Source: Clostridia bacterium
Lineage (GTDB): Bacteria; Bacillota; Clostridia; Lachnospirales; Lachnospiraceae
Direction: 5' to 3'
Length of the DNA stretch: 64,000 nucleotides
NCBI GenBank assembly: GCA_910574835.1
Contig: CAJTDE010000017.1
Coordinates: 1 to 64,000, forward strand
Position 1 is the stretch's first letter. Each line of letters opens with the position of its first letter. Made by a program: the position numbers and the translations under genes. The notes under the pieces were generated by a model that had not been told where the DNA came from, ran no database searches, and was given only the letters and a program-made list of their open reading frames with translations. Of the stretch, positions 25,195 to 34,260 are shown in pieces.

Positions 25195-26394
25195 ATGGGT
25201 TGTTTGGAAAGAGCGCTCTGCTATATCCGGAGAAAAAAGATGAAGTCTGTATTATTGCTGTTGCTGTTTCTGGTCATTAACAGCATGGTTTTAGGCACAT
25301 TGGGAATACGGAAAGTATCTTTAGGGCTGGCAGAAGAACTTCGGAAGAATGCAGAGAGCAAAATAATATTGGAGAGCATGGAGGCGGATCACCCTTTTGA
25401 AGAAACAGATATGCAGGCAATTGAAGAGGAACCCAATGTAAACTGGCTCAACCGGATATCGGAGATGCAGGTTGGTTCTACAACCTGTATCCCGGTTGCA
25501 GGCAGTGAAGGTTCTGAAAATACATTTACCGTTCACGGGTACGATGAACTGGAGAAAGACAGCCCATTTGCGGATAAAGTTTATCGGATTACAGAGGGGA
25601 ATTATCCACAGGGAAGTGAAGATATTGTAGTGAATCAGTTTCTGGCAGAAGATAATGGAATTCAGTTAGGCGATAAAATTGTGTTTGAAACGGTGGATGG
25701 AAGGGAGCAGGAAGCGGTCGTTGCCGGATTGTTCCTGTCGGGGATGGAACGGAGCCAGACCGAAAATGTGCGGACAGTGAACCGCATTGAAAACCAGATT
25801 TATGGAACGGCAGATTTTGTGAACAGGCTGTCCGGCAGGACTTGCTTTTTAAATGTGGCAGTGTATGTAAATGATCCTGAGCAGCTCACGGATACAAAGG
25901 AAGTGCTGGAAAGAATGTATCAGGACAGGGCTGCGATTGGGATAACAGATAATACATTCCAAAAATTAAAAATGATGATCGGACAGACAGGCAGAATTAC
26001 GTTTTTGATTTTCGCCCTGACGGTAACTTCCGGCAGTCTGATAACAGGACTTTTGCTTGCCATGTGGATGCGCAGCCGGAAAACGGAGATTGCTGTTCTG
26101 ATCAGTCTGGGTATAGCAAAAGGAAATATATTATCTCAAATGATTTTGGAAGAGATGATATTGTATTTTGTCGCATTCGTGGGAGCGGGAATTGCAACAA
26201 AGCTCTTATTACCACGGATTAGCAATAGTCTTGCCATCATGCAGGGGAACAGCATAGCATTGGAATTATCATTTAGCTGGCAGTCAGGAGTTTTATGTAT
26301 CGGACTGGCTGGTGTTGTAATATTGACTGGGATAGCTATTTTTCCATATATGAAAAAGCCTGTGAAAGAAACCTTGTCGGAAATGGAGGGATAA
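25195..26394 (+). CDS. FtsX-like ABC transporter permease
   Basis: A 399-aa MacB/FtsX-type permease. TM1 is near residues 17-37, a large extracellular MacB-like domain covers about 40-255, and three TM helices follow at about 270-290, 315-340 and 365-385. The cytoplasmic segment LISLGIAKGNILSQMILEE matches the FtsX signature. It begins 9 bp after the lipoprotein stop and is followed after 1 bp by a second permease, so the two likely form a heterodimer. Confidence 0.87.
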   Translation: MGCLERALCYIRRKKMKSVLLLLLFLVINSMVLGTLGIRKVSLGLAEELRKNAESKIILESMEADHPFEETDMQAIEEEPNVNWLNRISEMQVGSTTCIPVAGSEGSENTFTVHGYDELEKDSPFADKVYRITEGNYPQGSEDIVVNQFLAEDNGIQLGDKIVFETVDGREQEAVVAGLFLSGMERSQTENVRTVNRIENQIYGTADFVNRLSGRTCFLNVAVYVNDPEQLTDTKEVLERMYQDRAAIGITDNTFQKLKMMIGQTGRITFLIFALTVTSGSLITGLLLAMWMRSRKTEIAVLISLGIAKGNILSQMILEEMILYFVAFVGAGIATKLLLPRISNSLAIMQGNSIALELSFSWQSGVLCIGLAGVVILTGIAIFPYMKKPVKETLSEMEG

Positions 26395-26395
26395 C

Positions 26396-27835
26396 ATGAA
26401 CATCTTAGAGTTAAGTATACGCTGTCTGGTTCGGAAACGGGCAAAGACAATTCTTCTTTTAAGCATTGTTTTTGTAACAGCCTGCTTTATCTATGCCGGG
26501 TGGGCGTGCAAATCCGCAAATGTACAGACGCAGACGGAAGGTAAACAGGCGCTTGGGGCATCTTTCAGGATGGAAGAAAATGAAGCGGACAGGCATGACA
26601 GGACGGCAGAGGCAATAGAAAAATTAGGCGGGCAGAACGGGAGCGTGGATGGATCGCATATAGAGCAGCTTGAATCAGGGGATTGGATGATATGGCATGA
26701 TAACTCTTTTGAAACCCTGCAGATGGAGGATATTGAAACACTTGCAGGGCAGGAAGGGATTGCGGAATATAATGTCACCACGGCGAACATAGTGGTCAAT
26801 CCTGTAAATTTTGTACGGATTGAAGACCCGGATGTAGACCAGCATTCAGACCTGCTGGGTGTGTCATTGCGGGGAAATATGGAAATGCGGCTGGATTTCG
26901 ATGTGCAGAATGGGAATATAGAAGTAAATGAGGGACGTATGATCACAGCAGAGGATAAAGATGTATGCGTCATATCAAGGGAGCTGGCAGAATTAAATGG
27001 ATTGACGGTTGGGGATAAACTGGAATTTAATGACCGGAAAGAGTGTGAAACATCTAAGGTTTACAGTGCGGAGATCGTCGGGATTTATGATACAATCCAT
27101 AAAATCACACCCATCATGTACGGGGACAGCTACCGGAGTGAGAACATCATCATGACAGACCTGCGTTTCCCGGAAAAGCCGCAGGGATGCGAGGGAGATC
27201 CGCTATATCAATATGCGACATTCTGGGTAGAGAATGTAGATGAGTATGAAACGGTAAAGGAGAGGATCAGGAAAGCTGACATTGACTGGAAACGCTATGA
27301 TTTCCTTGACAATACCGGGATGAGCGATACGATGGCAGCGAATTTCGGAGATCTGGATGAAATGAGTACCATAATACTGATCTTAGTTGCCGTTTCGGGC
27401 GCAGTCATTATTTTTCTTGTATTCCTGTTCTGGCTGAAAGGCAGGGTGCATGAAATAGGTATATTTTTGGCAATCGGGAAAGGCAAGGCTGCCATTATAG
27501 CACAGATGATACTGGAAGGAATCCTGATAGGATGTGTTTCTTTTACGCTGGCAACTGTATGTGCACCTTCATTATCTAAAAGTGTTGCAGATTATCTGGT
27601 GGGTTATCAAGTTCAGCAACAGGAGGAACAGAGGGAAGCGGAAGAAGGCATGACAGGAGGTGCAGGAGTGGCAGAATATGAAACAAAGGTAATGGGTGTT
27701 AAAACTGAAGTGACAGGAAAAATAGTCCTGCTGTCTGCCTGTTCTGTATTGGGTGTGATTTTGGCTGCGGTTTCATCATCCTGCATATTTGTGGTAATAC
27801 AGAAACCAAAAGAAATTTTAAGCAAGATGGGCTAA
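26396..27835 (+). CDS. FtsX-like ABC transporter permease, second subunit
   Basis: A 479-aa permease with the same four-helix layout: TM near 18-36, a long extracellular domain, then helices about 325-345, 370-392 and 445-470. The FtsX motif FLAIGKGKAAIIAQMILEG is present. A Gln/Glu-rich extracellular insertion (around 402-425) is distinctive. It pairs with the upstream permease, and the ATPase gene follows 10 bp downstream. Confidence 0.87.
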   Translation: MNILELSIRCLVRKRAKTILLLSIVFVTACFIYAGWACKSANVQTQTEGKQALGASFRMEENEADRHDRTAEAIEKLGGQNGSVDGSHIEQLESGDWMIWHDNSFETLQMEDIETLAGQEGIAEYNVTTANIVVNPVNFVRIEDPDVDQHSDLLGVSLRGNMEMRLDFDVQNGNIEVNEGRMITAEDKDVCVISRELAELNGLTVGDKLEFNDRKECETSKVYSAEIVGIYDTIHKITPIMYGDSYRSENIIMTDLRFPEKPQGCEGDPLYQYATFWVENVDEYETVKERIRKADIDWKRYDFLDNTGMSDTMAANFGDLDEMSTIILILVAVSGAVIIFLVFLFWLKGRVHEIGIFLAIGKGKAAIIAQMILEGILIGCVSFTLATVCAPSLSKSVADYLVGYQVQQQEEQREAEEGMTGGAGVAEYETKVMGVKTEVTGKIVLLSACSVLGVILAAVSSSCIFVVIQKPKEILSKMG

Positions 27836-27845
27836 AGGAGGCTGT

Positions 27846-28493
27846 ATGTTAGAGTTAAAGGATGTTTCATATTATTATAAATCACAGAAAGATAAGACGA
27901 TTCTGAATCATGTAACTTACCAATTTAAGAAGGGTGTTATGTATGCCATTTTAGGTTCCAGCGGTTCAGGAAAAACAACGCTTTTATCTTTGCTGGCGGG
28001 GCTGGATGTGCCGGTTGAGGGGACTGTCTGCGTTGCAGGAGAGGATATTCTGCAAAGGGGATTAAATGCACATCGAAAGGATCATGTTTCACTGGTCTTT
28101 CAAAATTATAATCTGATCGACTATTTAACGCCGGTTGAAAATGTAAAGTTAGGTGGGAAAGCCGATGCGGAAGAATTGCTGGCGCAGATGGGCATTGATG
28201 AGGCGCAGCGGAAAAGAAATGTGATGCAGTTGTCCGGAGGCCAACAGCAGAGGGTAGCCATTGCAAGGGCATTGGCAAGCAAGGCGCCCATCCTGTTAGC
28301 GGATGAACCGACAGGAAATTTGGACGAGGATACTGCGAATGAGATTATATCTATTTTTCAGAAACTGGCTCATGAACAGGAAAAATGTGTGGTTGTAGTT
28401 ACTCACAGCAGGGAACTGGCAGAGCAGGCGGATATCGTCCTGCGGTTAAAGAAAGGGAAAATCGCAGACGACACAGACATCGGGGAAAATTAG
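27846..28493 (+). CDS. ABC transporter ATP-binding protein (MacB/LolD type)
   Basis: A 215-aa ATPase with Walker A GSSGSGKTT, Q-loop VFQNYNLID, signature LSGGQQQRVAIARAL, Walker B ILLADEPTGNLD and H-loop VVTHSRE. It is the motor for the two FtsX permeases. MacB-type systems expel peptides or act in mechanotransmission rather than import. Overlapping transcription with the C39-peptidase gene downstream (21 bp) suggests peptide handling. The ribosome site AAGGAGG precedes ATG 27846. Confidence 0.92.
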   Translation: MLELKDVSYYYKSQKDKTILNHVTYQFKKGVMYAILGSSGSGKTTLLSLLAGLDVPVEGTVCVAGEDILQRGLNAHRKDHVSLVFQNYNLIDYLTPVENVKLGGKADAEELLAQMGIDEAQRKRNVMQLSGGQQQRVAIARALASKAPILLADEPTGNLDEDTANEIISIFQKLAHEQEKCVVVVTHSRELAEQADIVLRLKKGKIADDTDIGEN

Positions 28494-28514
28494 ATACGAT
28501 TGTGAGGAACATGG

Positions 28515-29504
28515 ATGGTAGCAGGTGGCAGAAATGTCAGGATGAACAGGCAGCAGATGGAGAGCAGAAGAAAAAAACAACAGATAAGGTGGAAATCATT
28601 ATTAGTCAGAGTGGCGGTTTTGGTTGTGATTGTGTTCTGTATCAGAAATATCTATGCCCGTCTGGAAGAAATGCAGATGGAATTGGAGCGGCTGGAGATA
28701 CAGCAATATGGGAGGGTACAGACCAGCGCAGATGCGCAGCCACCAGATAAACTGAATGATGTAGATTATATTGGCAGCATTGATACATGGGAAGTTGGCA
28801 AGCCTATAGAACGCACGGAAGCGGAAGTCCTGCAGCGGCTGGGTGAGCTGGGGCAGGCAAGCTCCCTGATAGAAGGGATTTATCAAAATCATTCCCAGTA
28901 TCCGGGGGAGCTGCTTGCAGCGTTGGCAAATAATCCGGAAATGGCGGATTTTGTTTCCGGATATCCTGACCGGAACAGAGTGACAGGGGGAATTACTGCA
29001 TCCGAAAGAGAGCAGGAATTTCCACTGTTCCTCCAATGGGACAGGCGCTGGGGGTATGAGTCCTATGGGGGTAGCTGCATTGGGCTGGCAGGCTGCGGTC
29101 CAACGTGTTTGTCTATGGTATTGTTCTATCTGACCAGGGATGAAACACATACCCCGGACAGTATCGCCGCCTACAGTGCGGAAAATGGATATTATGTAGA
29201 GGGAACTGGTACATCATGGGCTTTGATGGAGGATGTACCAAAGCTGTATGGCATTAAAGTCTTATCCGTAAGCTCCACTGCAAATAATATGAGGGCAGTA
29301 CTTGATAATGGCGGAATTATCATATGTGCTATGGGGAAAGGGGATTTCACAATATCTGGTCATTATATTGTCGTATATGGGTATGATAATGAGGGATTTA
29401 TGATAATCGATCCTAACTGCGTAGCAAGGAGCGGCAGGAGATGGACATTCAGCGAGATTGAAAATCAGATTAAAAGTATATGGGTATATGACAAAGAGAA
29501 ATAG
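28515..29504 (+). CDS. Membrane-anchored C39-like cysteine peptidase
   Basis: A 329-aa protein with a basic N-terminus, one TM helix (about 28-46), a linker of about 120 residues, and a C39-like papain-fold domain from about 170. The catalytic cysteine is in GCGPTCLSMVLFYL, the histidine in SGHYIVVYGY and the aspartate in IIDPN. It should lie outside the membrane. C39 enzymes mature bacteriocin or signal peptides at double-glycine sites; the link to the ABC operon suggests a peptide-related role, which is inferred. ATG 28542 is an alternative start. Confidence 0.83.
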   Translation: MVAGGRNVRMNRQQMESRRKKQQIRWKSLLVRVAVLVVIVFCIRNIYARLEEMQMELERLEIQQYGRVQTSADAQPPDKLNDVDYIGSIDTWEVGKPIERTEAEVLQRLGELGQASSLIEGIYQNHSQYPGELLAALANNPEMADFVSGYPDRNRVTGGITASEREQEFPLFLQWDRRWGYESYGGSCIGLAGCGPTCLSMVLFYLTRDETHTPDSIAAYSAENGYYVEGTGTSWALMEDVPKLYGIKVLSVSSTANNMRAVLDNGGIIICAMGKGDFTISGHYIVVYGYDNEGFMIIDPNCVARSGRRWTFSEIENQIKSIWVYDKEK

Positions 29505-29530
29505 TAAGAAAGGAACCCTACAAAAGACAA

Positions 29531-29569
29531 ACCGCCGCACTATGGCCATCATCCGCCATATGCGGCGGT
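29531..29569 (+). terminator. Terminator after the C39 peptidase gene
   Basis: ACCGCCGCACTATGG (29531-29545) pairs with CCATATGCGGCGGT (29556-29569), followed by CTGCCTTTTCC. The rest of 29570-29807 is non-coding apart from the operator at 29727. Confidence 0.6.
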
Positions 29570-29726
29570 CTGCCTTTTCCGCAGGCAAGTCTGACAGCAG
29601 AAACCGCTTGGAAAGCGGGGGAATCAGAGTTAATATGCTTACACGGTAGTTTGCATTTGCGCCGCCTTGCGGGGGATATTGAGAGCGGCAGAGGGGATAT
29701 TAAGGATAAAAAGCGTCAATCCAGTT

Positions 29727-29755
29727 ACGCTGTCAAATCGTCTATTCACGCTGTC
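29727..29755 (+). promoter_or_regulatory. AgrA-like direct repeat operator
   Basis: ACGCTGTC occurs at 29727-29734 and again at 29748-29755. The 21-bp start-to-start spacing equals that of the paired repeats bound by LytTR regulators such as AgrA. It lies 52 bp before the LytTR regulator gene, so autoregulation is likely. Confidence 0.6.
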
Positions 29756-29807
29756 GGAGTTAAAAATATTCTTATTTTTCCGATACACGAAGTGAGGAAA
29801 GAAGGAG

Positions 29808-30512
29808 GTGGAGGCAATCAAAATAGCGGTCTGTGATGATGAAAAAAATATAAGGAGCTACATCTGTTCGCTGGTTCGGAAACAGGGAGTGGAGTGTGAG
29901 GTCACGGAATATGCCACGGCGGAGGATTATTTTTTAGCGGGGGCTGATCATGACCTGCTGTTTCTTGACATTGAGCTGAAAGGCCCGGATTCATCAATGG
30001 ATGGTATGGAAATGGCAAAACGGATCAGGGGCATGGAAGATATCAAACAGCCCATCATCATATTTGTCACGGGCTATGAAAAATATGTGTATGATGCCTT
30101 TGACGTGGGGGCGTTCCAGTACCTGCTGAAACCCATTGACGAAGGGCGGTTTGCCGAGATTTTTAGGAGGGCGGCGCAGCAGGCCGGGCAGGGGAAAAGG
30201 GTGCTGATGGTCCAGTATGGGAATACGGGAAAAACAATACCGTTAAGCGACATCTATTACATGGAAAGCCAGAACCATAAAATAGCCGTCCATATGAAGA
30301 ACGGGATTTTGGAATACTATGCAAAAATGAGTGATCTGGAAGAAGAACTGCAGGGGCAGTTCTGCCGTGTCCACAAAGGCTACCTGGTCAACCTGTCCTA
30401 TGTGGATGAATACAACAAAACAGAGGTAACGCTGACAAATGGGGAGAAGCTCCTGATCTCAAAATATAAGTATGAAGATTTTGTAAAAGCGTACCTGCGG
30501 TTTATGAAATAG
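29808..30512 (+). CDS. LytTR-domain response regulator (AgrA-like)
   Basis: A 234-aa regulator. The receiver has IAVCDDEKNIR, the phospho-acceptor in LLFLDIELKG and the lysine in YLLKPID. The LytTR DNA-binding domain starts near 140, with DIYYMESQNHKI, FCRVHKGYLVNLSYV and LLISKYKYEDF. The frame begins at GTG 29808, but this codon overlaps the GGAGG ribosome site, so the true start is unclear. It pairs with the kinase gene 11 bp downstream. Confidence 0.9.
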   Translation: MEAIKIAVCDDEKNIRSYICSLVRKQGVECEVTEYATAEDYFLAGADHDLLFLDIELKGPDSSMDGMEMAKRIRGMEDIKQPIIIFVTGYEKYVYDAFDVGAFQYLLKPIDEGRFAEIFRRAAQQAGQGKRVLMVQYGNTGKTIPLSDIYYMESQNHKIAVHMKNGILEYYAKMSDLEEELQGQFCRVHKGYLVNLSYVDEYNKTEVTLTNGEKLLISKYKYEDFVKAYLRFMK

Positions 30513-30523
30513 GAGGGCTGCCA

Positions 30524-31936
30524 TTGAGTGAGGCAAGTTTTACGCTGTTCCAAAATACAGCGGTAGGGATTGAAGTCATTCTGTATGCCTGCTGTCTGAC
30601 GGCATTTTTCTATCCGTATATGGCGGGGCGGAAAAGGGGGCATCCGGCAGACATCATAAAGATGTTGGCTGTGTTTGCATCCTATTCCATCATCTATTTT
30701 TTTAACATGGCAGTCAGTATGGGGGCGCTGGTCTGCATGGCTTCCGTAATAGTCCTGCTGACGCTGGCGGCAAAGTATTTAGGGGTGGAAAAGAAAACCG
30801 CACTGTTCATGGGGGTGGTGTTCTTCTGCATCAGAAACCTGAGTTCGCTGGCGGTGGCAAGCGTGAATTTCTACACGGGCAGGCATCTTGTGAAAGGGGA
30901 GGAAGGAGTAGAGCGGGTACTTCGGAATGCAGCCCTGAATTTCTGTCTGGTGGAACTGCTGCAGCTTGTGCTTTTTTCCGCACTGCTGTATATGGTGGCA
31001 CGCCAGATCAGGAAATGCAGGATGGAACTGCACATAAGGGAATTGTGCTATCTGCTGCTGACGCCCGTGACGGGCATCCTGTTTGTCAATATTTTATTCC
31101 GGATTCTGATCGTGACCACGGGGGAGCTGTCCATACAGCTTTATGAGCAGTACCCGGTGCTGATAGGGATCGTGCCTGTGGCCGCCGCACTGTTTTATGC
31201 CGGTATTCTGGTGACCATAATATCTTATCAGAAAATGGTGGGACTCCAGAAGGAAAAGGAAAGGTATTTTGTGGAACAGCAGCAGGTCCATGCAATACAG
31301 GAGCGGATGGCGGAGGTGGATCAGTTCTATGACGGCATCCGCCGGATGAAGCATGAGATGAAAAACCATCTGACCAATATCAAGGGGCTGCTTGAAAGCG
31401 GGGACTATGGCAGCATGGGGCAGTACATTTCCAGAATGGATGAGAGCATGGATGCCTTTGAATTTTCCATAAAGACAGGGAATGCCGTTACTGACGTGAT
31501 CGTGAACGACAGGCAGAAAGCAGCGGAAAAGCAGGGCATACGGTTCCGGTCAGAATTTACCTACCCGGAATCGGAAAGGTATGATGCCTATGACATCGGC
31601 ATCATTGTAAACAACCTGCTGCAGAACGCCCTGGAAGCCTGCGGGAAGATGCGGCAAGGCGACAGGTACATTTTCATTTCCAGCAGGCAGAAGAGAAAGT
31701 TCTTCCTGATCGAGGTCAGAAACCCGTTTGAAGGGGAGATCATCATGGATGCGGATACGAACCTCCCAATCTCCACAAAGGAAAAGGAGCCTTTCGGAAG
31801 GCAGGGTTCCATGCATGGGATCGGGCTTTCCAATGTAAAGAGGGAAGCGGAGAAATATATGGGGGATGTGGATATCAGGGTAAAGAAAAATGAGTTCAGT
31901 GTAACGGTGATGTTACAGGAAAGGAGACAGGTATGA
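30524..31936 (+). CDS. GHKL sensor histidine kinase (AgrC-like)
   Basis: A 470-aa kinase with six or so TM helices in the first 240 residues, a coiled linker, then a phospho-acceptor region MKHEMKNHLTNIKGLL and a GHKL ATPase domain with NNLLQNALEAC and GIGLSNVKREAEKY. AgrC-type kinases detect peptide signals; no AgrD-like precursor is visible nearby. TTG 30524 follows GGAGGGCTGCCA. The stop overlaps the next start by 4 bp (ATGA), so it is coupled to the gene at 31933. Confidence 0.88.
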   Translation: MSEASFTLFQNTAVGIEVILYACCLTAFFYPYMAGRKRGHPADIIKMLAVFASYSIIYFFNMAVSMGALVCMASVIVLLTLAAKYLGVEKKTALFMGVVFFCIRNLSSLAVASVNFYTGRHLVKGEEGVERVLRNAALNFCLVELLQLVLFSALLYMVARQIRKCRMELHIRELCYLLLTPVTGILFVNILFRILIVTTGELSIQLYEQYPVLIGIVPVAAALFYAGILVTIISYQKMVGLQKEKERYFVEQQQVHAIQERMAEVDQFYDGIRRMKHEMKNHLTNIKGLLESGDYGSMGQYISRMDESMDAFEFSIKTGNAVTDVIVNDRQKAAEKQGIRFRSEFTYPESERYDAYDIGIIVNNLLQNALEACGKMRQGDRYIFISSRQKRKFFLIEVRNPFEGEIIMDADTNLPISTKEKEPFGRQGSMHGIGLSNVKREAEKYMGDVDIRVKKNEFSVTVMLQERRQV

Positions 31937-32760
31937 GTATCAGTAATGTAAGCGGCGCAGGAGTAAACCCCTATGCCTACACAAACAGAAGCCAAAAGGC
32001 GGCAGGAACCGGGAATTTTGCGGAGGAGGTGCAGAAAGCCGCGGAAGGAAAGAATGCGGCGGAAAAATCCGGCTCATCAGCATGGGCGGGGGACATGGTA
32101 ATTAATTATCCGCCGAATTTAGCTAAAGTTTCAAATAGTTCAGTTGGTGGAAAATCCAAAGATGAAATGACGTTGGATGAGTATAAGCAATGGGTTATGA
32201 ATGAAATATCCCAAATGCCCGTTAGCGGGTGGGCTCGTTCTACATACTCATCGGGAGCAATTATAATTAAAGAAGAAGCTTTTGAAAGAATGAAAATTGA
32301 TCCAGAGTATGAGGAATATGTTTTGAATCGGGTACGTTCAGCATGTTCGGTTCAAGGTATAACCGGATGTTCAAACTATGTTGGTTATGATGTTATCGGG
32401 GCATCCCCGGAAGAATGCTACGGTTATGCGGGACCGGTGGGAGGCAGCGGCTCTAATTTTGCCGGAAATGAAAAATCATGGTGGGAAAAACGCCATGAGA
32501 GGATGGAAGAACTGATGGAGGAACAGGAGAAGGAGGCGGTCAAAAAAGCACAGGCAAGGAAGGCGGCGGCACAGGAGAACTACCTGAAAAGTCAGATGGC
32601 AAGCAGGCAGAGGTTACAGGCATTTCTTGCAGGGGGAATGCAAAGCGGTGACGATGCGGCGGCATTCCAGACCGCAGGAGTAAGCGCACTTGCGGCAACT
32701 GCCTATGAGGAAAACATAAGCACATTCAGCAAAAGCGTGGTTGGAAATCAGAAAATATAA
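31933..32760 (+). CDS. Uncharacterised protein coupled to the LytTR/GHKL system, 275 aa
   Basis: No function is known. The N-terminus is a flexible Ser/Asn/Ala/Gly-rich segment without a Sec signal. The middle has a conserved-looking globular part (EMTLDEYKQWVMNEISQMPVS..., about 75-150), and the C-terminal part is a Glu/Lys/Ala-rich helix, probably coiled coil (about 178-225). It belongs in style with the two following genes. AGGAAAGGAGACAGGT precedes ATG 31933. The central third is more AT-rich than its ends, which may show recombination between related genes. Confidence 0.65.
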   Translation: MSISNVSGAGVNPYAYTNRSQKAAGTGNFAEEVQKAAEGKNAAEKSGSSAWAGDMVINYPPNLAKVSNSSVGGKSKDEMTLDEYKQWVMNEISQMPVSGWARSTYSSGAIIIKEEAFERMKIDPEYEEYVLNRVRSACSVQGITGCSNYVGYDVIGASPEECYGYAGPVGGSGSNFAGNEKSWWEKRHERMEELMEEQEKEAVKKAQARKAAAQENYLKSQMASRQRLQAFLAGGMQSGDDAAAFQTAGVSALAATAYEENISTFSKSVVGNQKI

Positions 32761-32877
32761 GCATTCCGGGCATTTTGAAGTAAGGAAGATCATGCCCGGA
32801 CTTACCGCAAGGGGGCATAGGCGGCCCTGAATGACAGAGGGGCCGCAGGTAAGATTTTTTGAAGGAGGATGATTATT

Positions 32878-33501
32878 ATGGCAATTTCAGGAGTAACGGA
32901 TTACACGAACACATATGCAGCAGACAGGACAAATGGGAACAGCTCCCTCAATGGGGATTCGCAGGCTTATCTGAATAGTCTGAAAGAGAAATACCCGGAT
33001 GTGAACATAACGGTTGCGGATTTCAAGAACGGAAAACAGGAAGATGCCTATATGCTTGGGAGCAGGGGTTATAACAACATAGCGGTTTCCTCCAGTATTG
33101 TGGAGAAGATGGCGAAAGACCCGGCAGCGGCGGCGAAGTATGAGAAAGTTTTTGCAGAAATGTCTGGCAATTCGGAGCGGATTGAGAAGTTCGCAAGGGA
33201 GAACAATGATGAGATACTCAGTGCAGGAGCCCTTATTGACAAGAATGGGAAAGTGTCTTACTGGATGGTCGGCAGGAGCAAGGACACAATGGAGAACCCC
33301 GGTACGGTCTATAAGGAAAAGGTACAGAAACAGATAGCGGAAAAACGTGCGAAGAAGAAAGAGGAAGAAGCCTTAAAGGAGAAGAAGCTGGCAAAGGCTG
33401 AATCCGTGGAAAAACTGATGGAACAGATAAAGGCGGGAACAAGCCAGCCTGTGAAACTGCAGGAAGAAGGCAAAGGCGCACAGTTGGATTTGACCATATA
33501 G
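32878..33501 (+). CDS. DUF6033-like uncharacterised protein, 207 aa
   Basis: The sequence (N-terminal AISGVTDYTNTYA, then SLKEKYPDVNITVADF and GYNNIAVSSSIVEKMAKDP) fits from memory a Lachnospiraceae family listed as DUF6033; this needs a search to confirm. The C-terminus is a highly charged Lys/Glu helix (about 145-185). There is no signal peptide. GAAGGAGGATGATT precedes ATG 32878. Upstream lies a GC-rich hairpin GCGGCCC...GGGCCGC (32821-32846) that may attenuate transcription into it. It is third in the apparent operon starting with the LytTR regulator. Confidence 0.65.
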   Translation: MAISGVTDYTNTYAADRTNGNSSLNGDSQAYLNSLKEKYPDVNITVADFKNGKQEDAYMLGSRGYNNIAVSSSIVEKMAKDPAAAAKYEKVFAEMSGNSERIEKFARENNDEILSAGALIDKNGKVSYWMVGRSKDTMENPGTVYKEKVQKQIAEKRAKKKEEEALKEKKLAKAESVEKLMEQIKAGTSQPVKLQEEGKGAQLDLTI

Positions 33502-33517
33502 AAGGAGGAATTTTATC

Positions 33518-34087
33518 ATGCGTATAGGAAATAACAGTCAGGGAATCTGGCAGCTTTTATCAAGGATGAACGGCGGCAAAGGAAACACGAATATGCCTTT
33601 CGCCGGGGCAAGGCGTTCCAGTGCGGGCGGCAGGAATACGCTGGAAGACCAGCTTACCGGACATAGGAAAAATTCTTATGGCGTGGAAGGGATGTGCGTT
33701 ACCAACAATCCCAATGCGAGGAAGATCATCAAGGTATCTGATGAGATGAAGCAGCGTGTTTTTAACAGCGTGAAGGATGCGTATTATAAATACAATGGAA
33801 TGTCCGGTGACAATGAGGCAGAGTGGGAAGAAATGGCTCAGGCAAAAAACAATTATTATAAGACATTAAAGAAGGAAGACCGGGTAGCTGCGGCATGGAC
33901 TTTAGGGCAGTTGGAAATAAGTATTGGAAGAAAAGTAGCCAATGCCGTGAAAGAAAAGGTACCCGGCTGGACGCATGGCAAGCCGATTCCGTCTGATGTG
34001 CTGGATGAGATTTTTGCAGATGAGAGCATTACGTCAATGGTATCTGGGAAATCTGGCACGGTGGAAGGGTTGGATATACAGGTATAA
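33518..34087 (+). CDS. Uncharacterised protein, 189 aa, of the LytTR-linked operon
   Basis: No named family is recognised. The N-terminal 50 residues are Gly/Asn/Arg-rich and probably disordered; the rest is helical with VSDEMKQRVFNSVKDAYYKYN and AAAWTLGQLEISIGRKVANAV. No signal peptide. A GAAGGAGGAATTTTATC ribosome site and a 16-bp gap from the previous gene indicate co-expression. The N-terminal style resembles that of the two preceding proteins, which suggests a related set. Confidence 0.6.
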   Translation: MRIGNNSQGIWQLLSRMNGGKGNTNMPFAGARRSSAGGRNTLEDQLTGHRKNSYGVEGMCVTNNPNARKIIKVSDEMKQRVFNSVKDAYYKYNGMSGDNEAEWEEMAQAKNNYYKTLKKEDRVAAAWTLGQLEISIGRKVANAVKEKVPGWTHGKPIPSDVLDEIFADESITSMVSGKSGTVEGLDIQV

Positions 34088-34260
34088 TCTATACACCTTA
34101 TTCCGCAGAGGCGCATAATGCTTTGCCTCTACGGTCTGCCCGGAGGCGAGGGCGCGGCTCTGAATGGGAAAGCAGCGAAGGGAGGGGTGGCAGGGGAAGT
34201 TAGGCAGTATATTTATCCCCAGCGTTCTTGCAGATTAAGTGTTGTTTTGGAGGAACCTAA

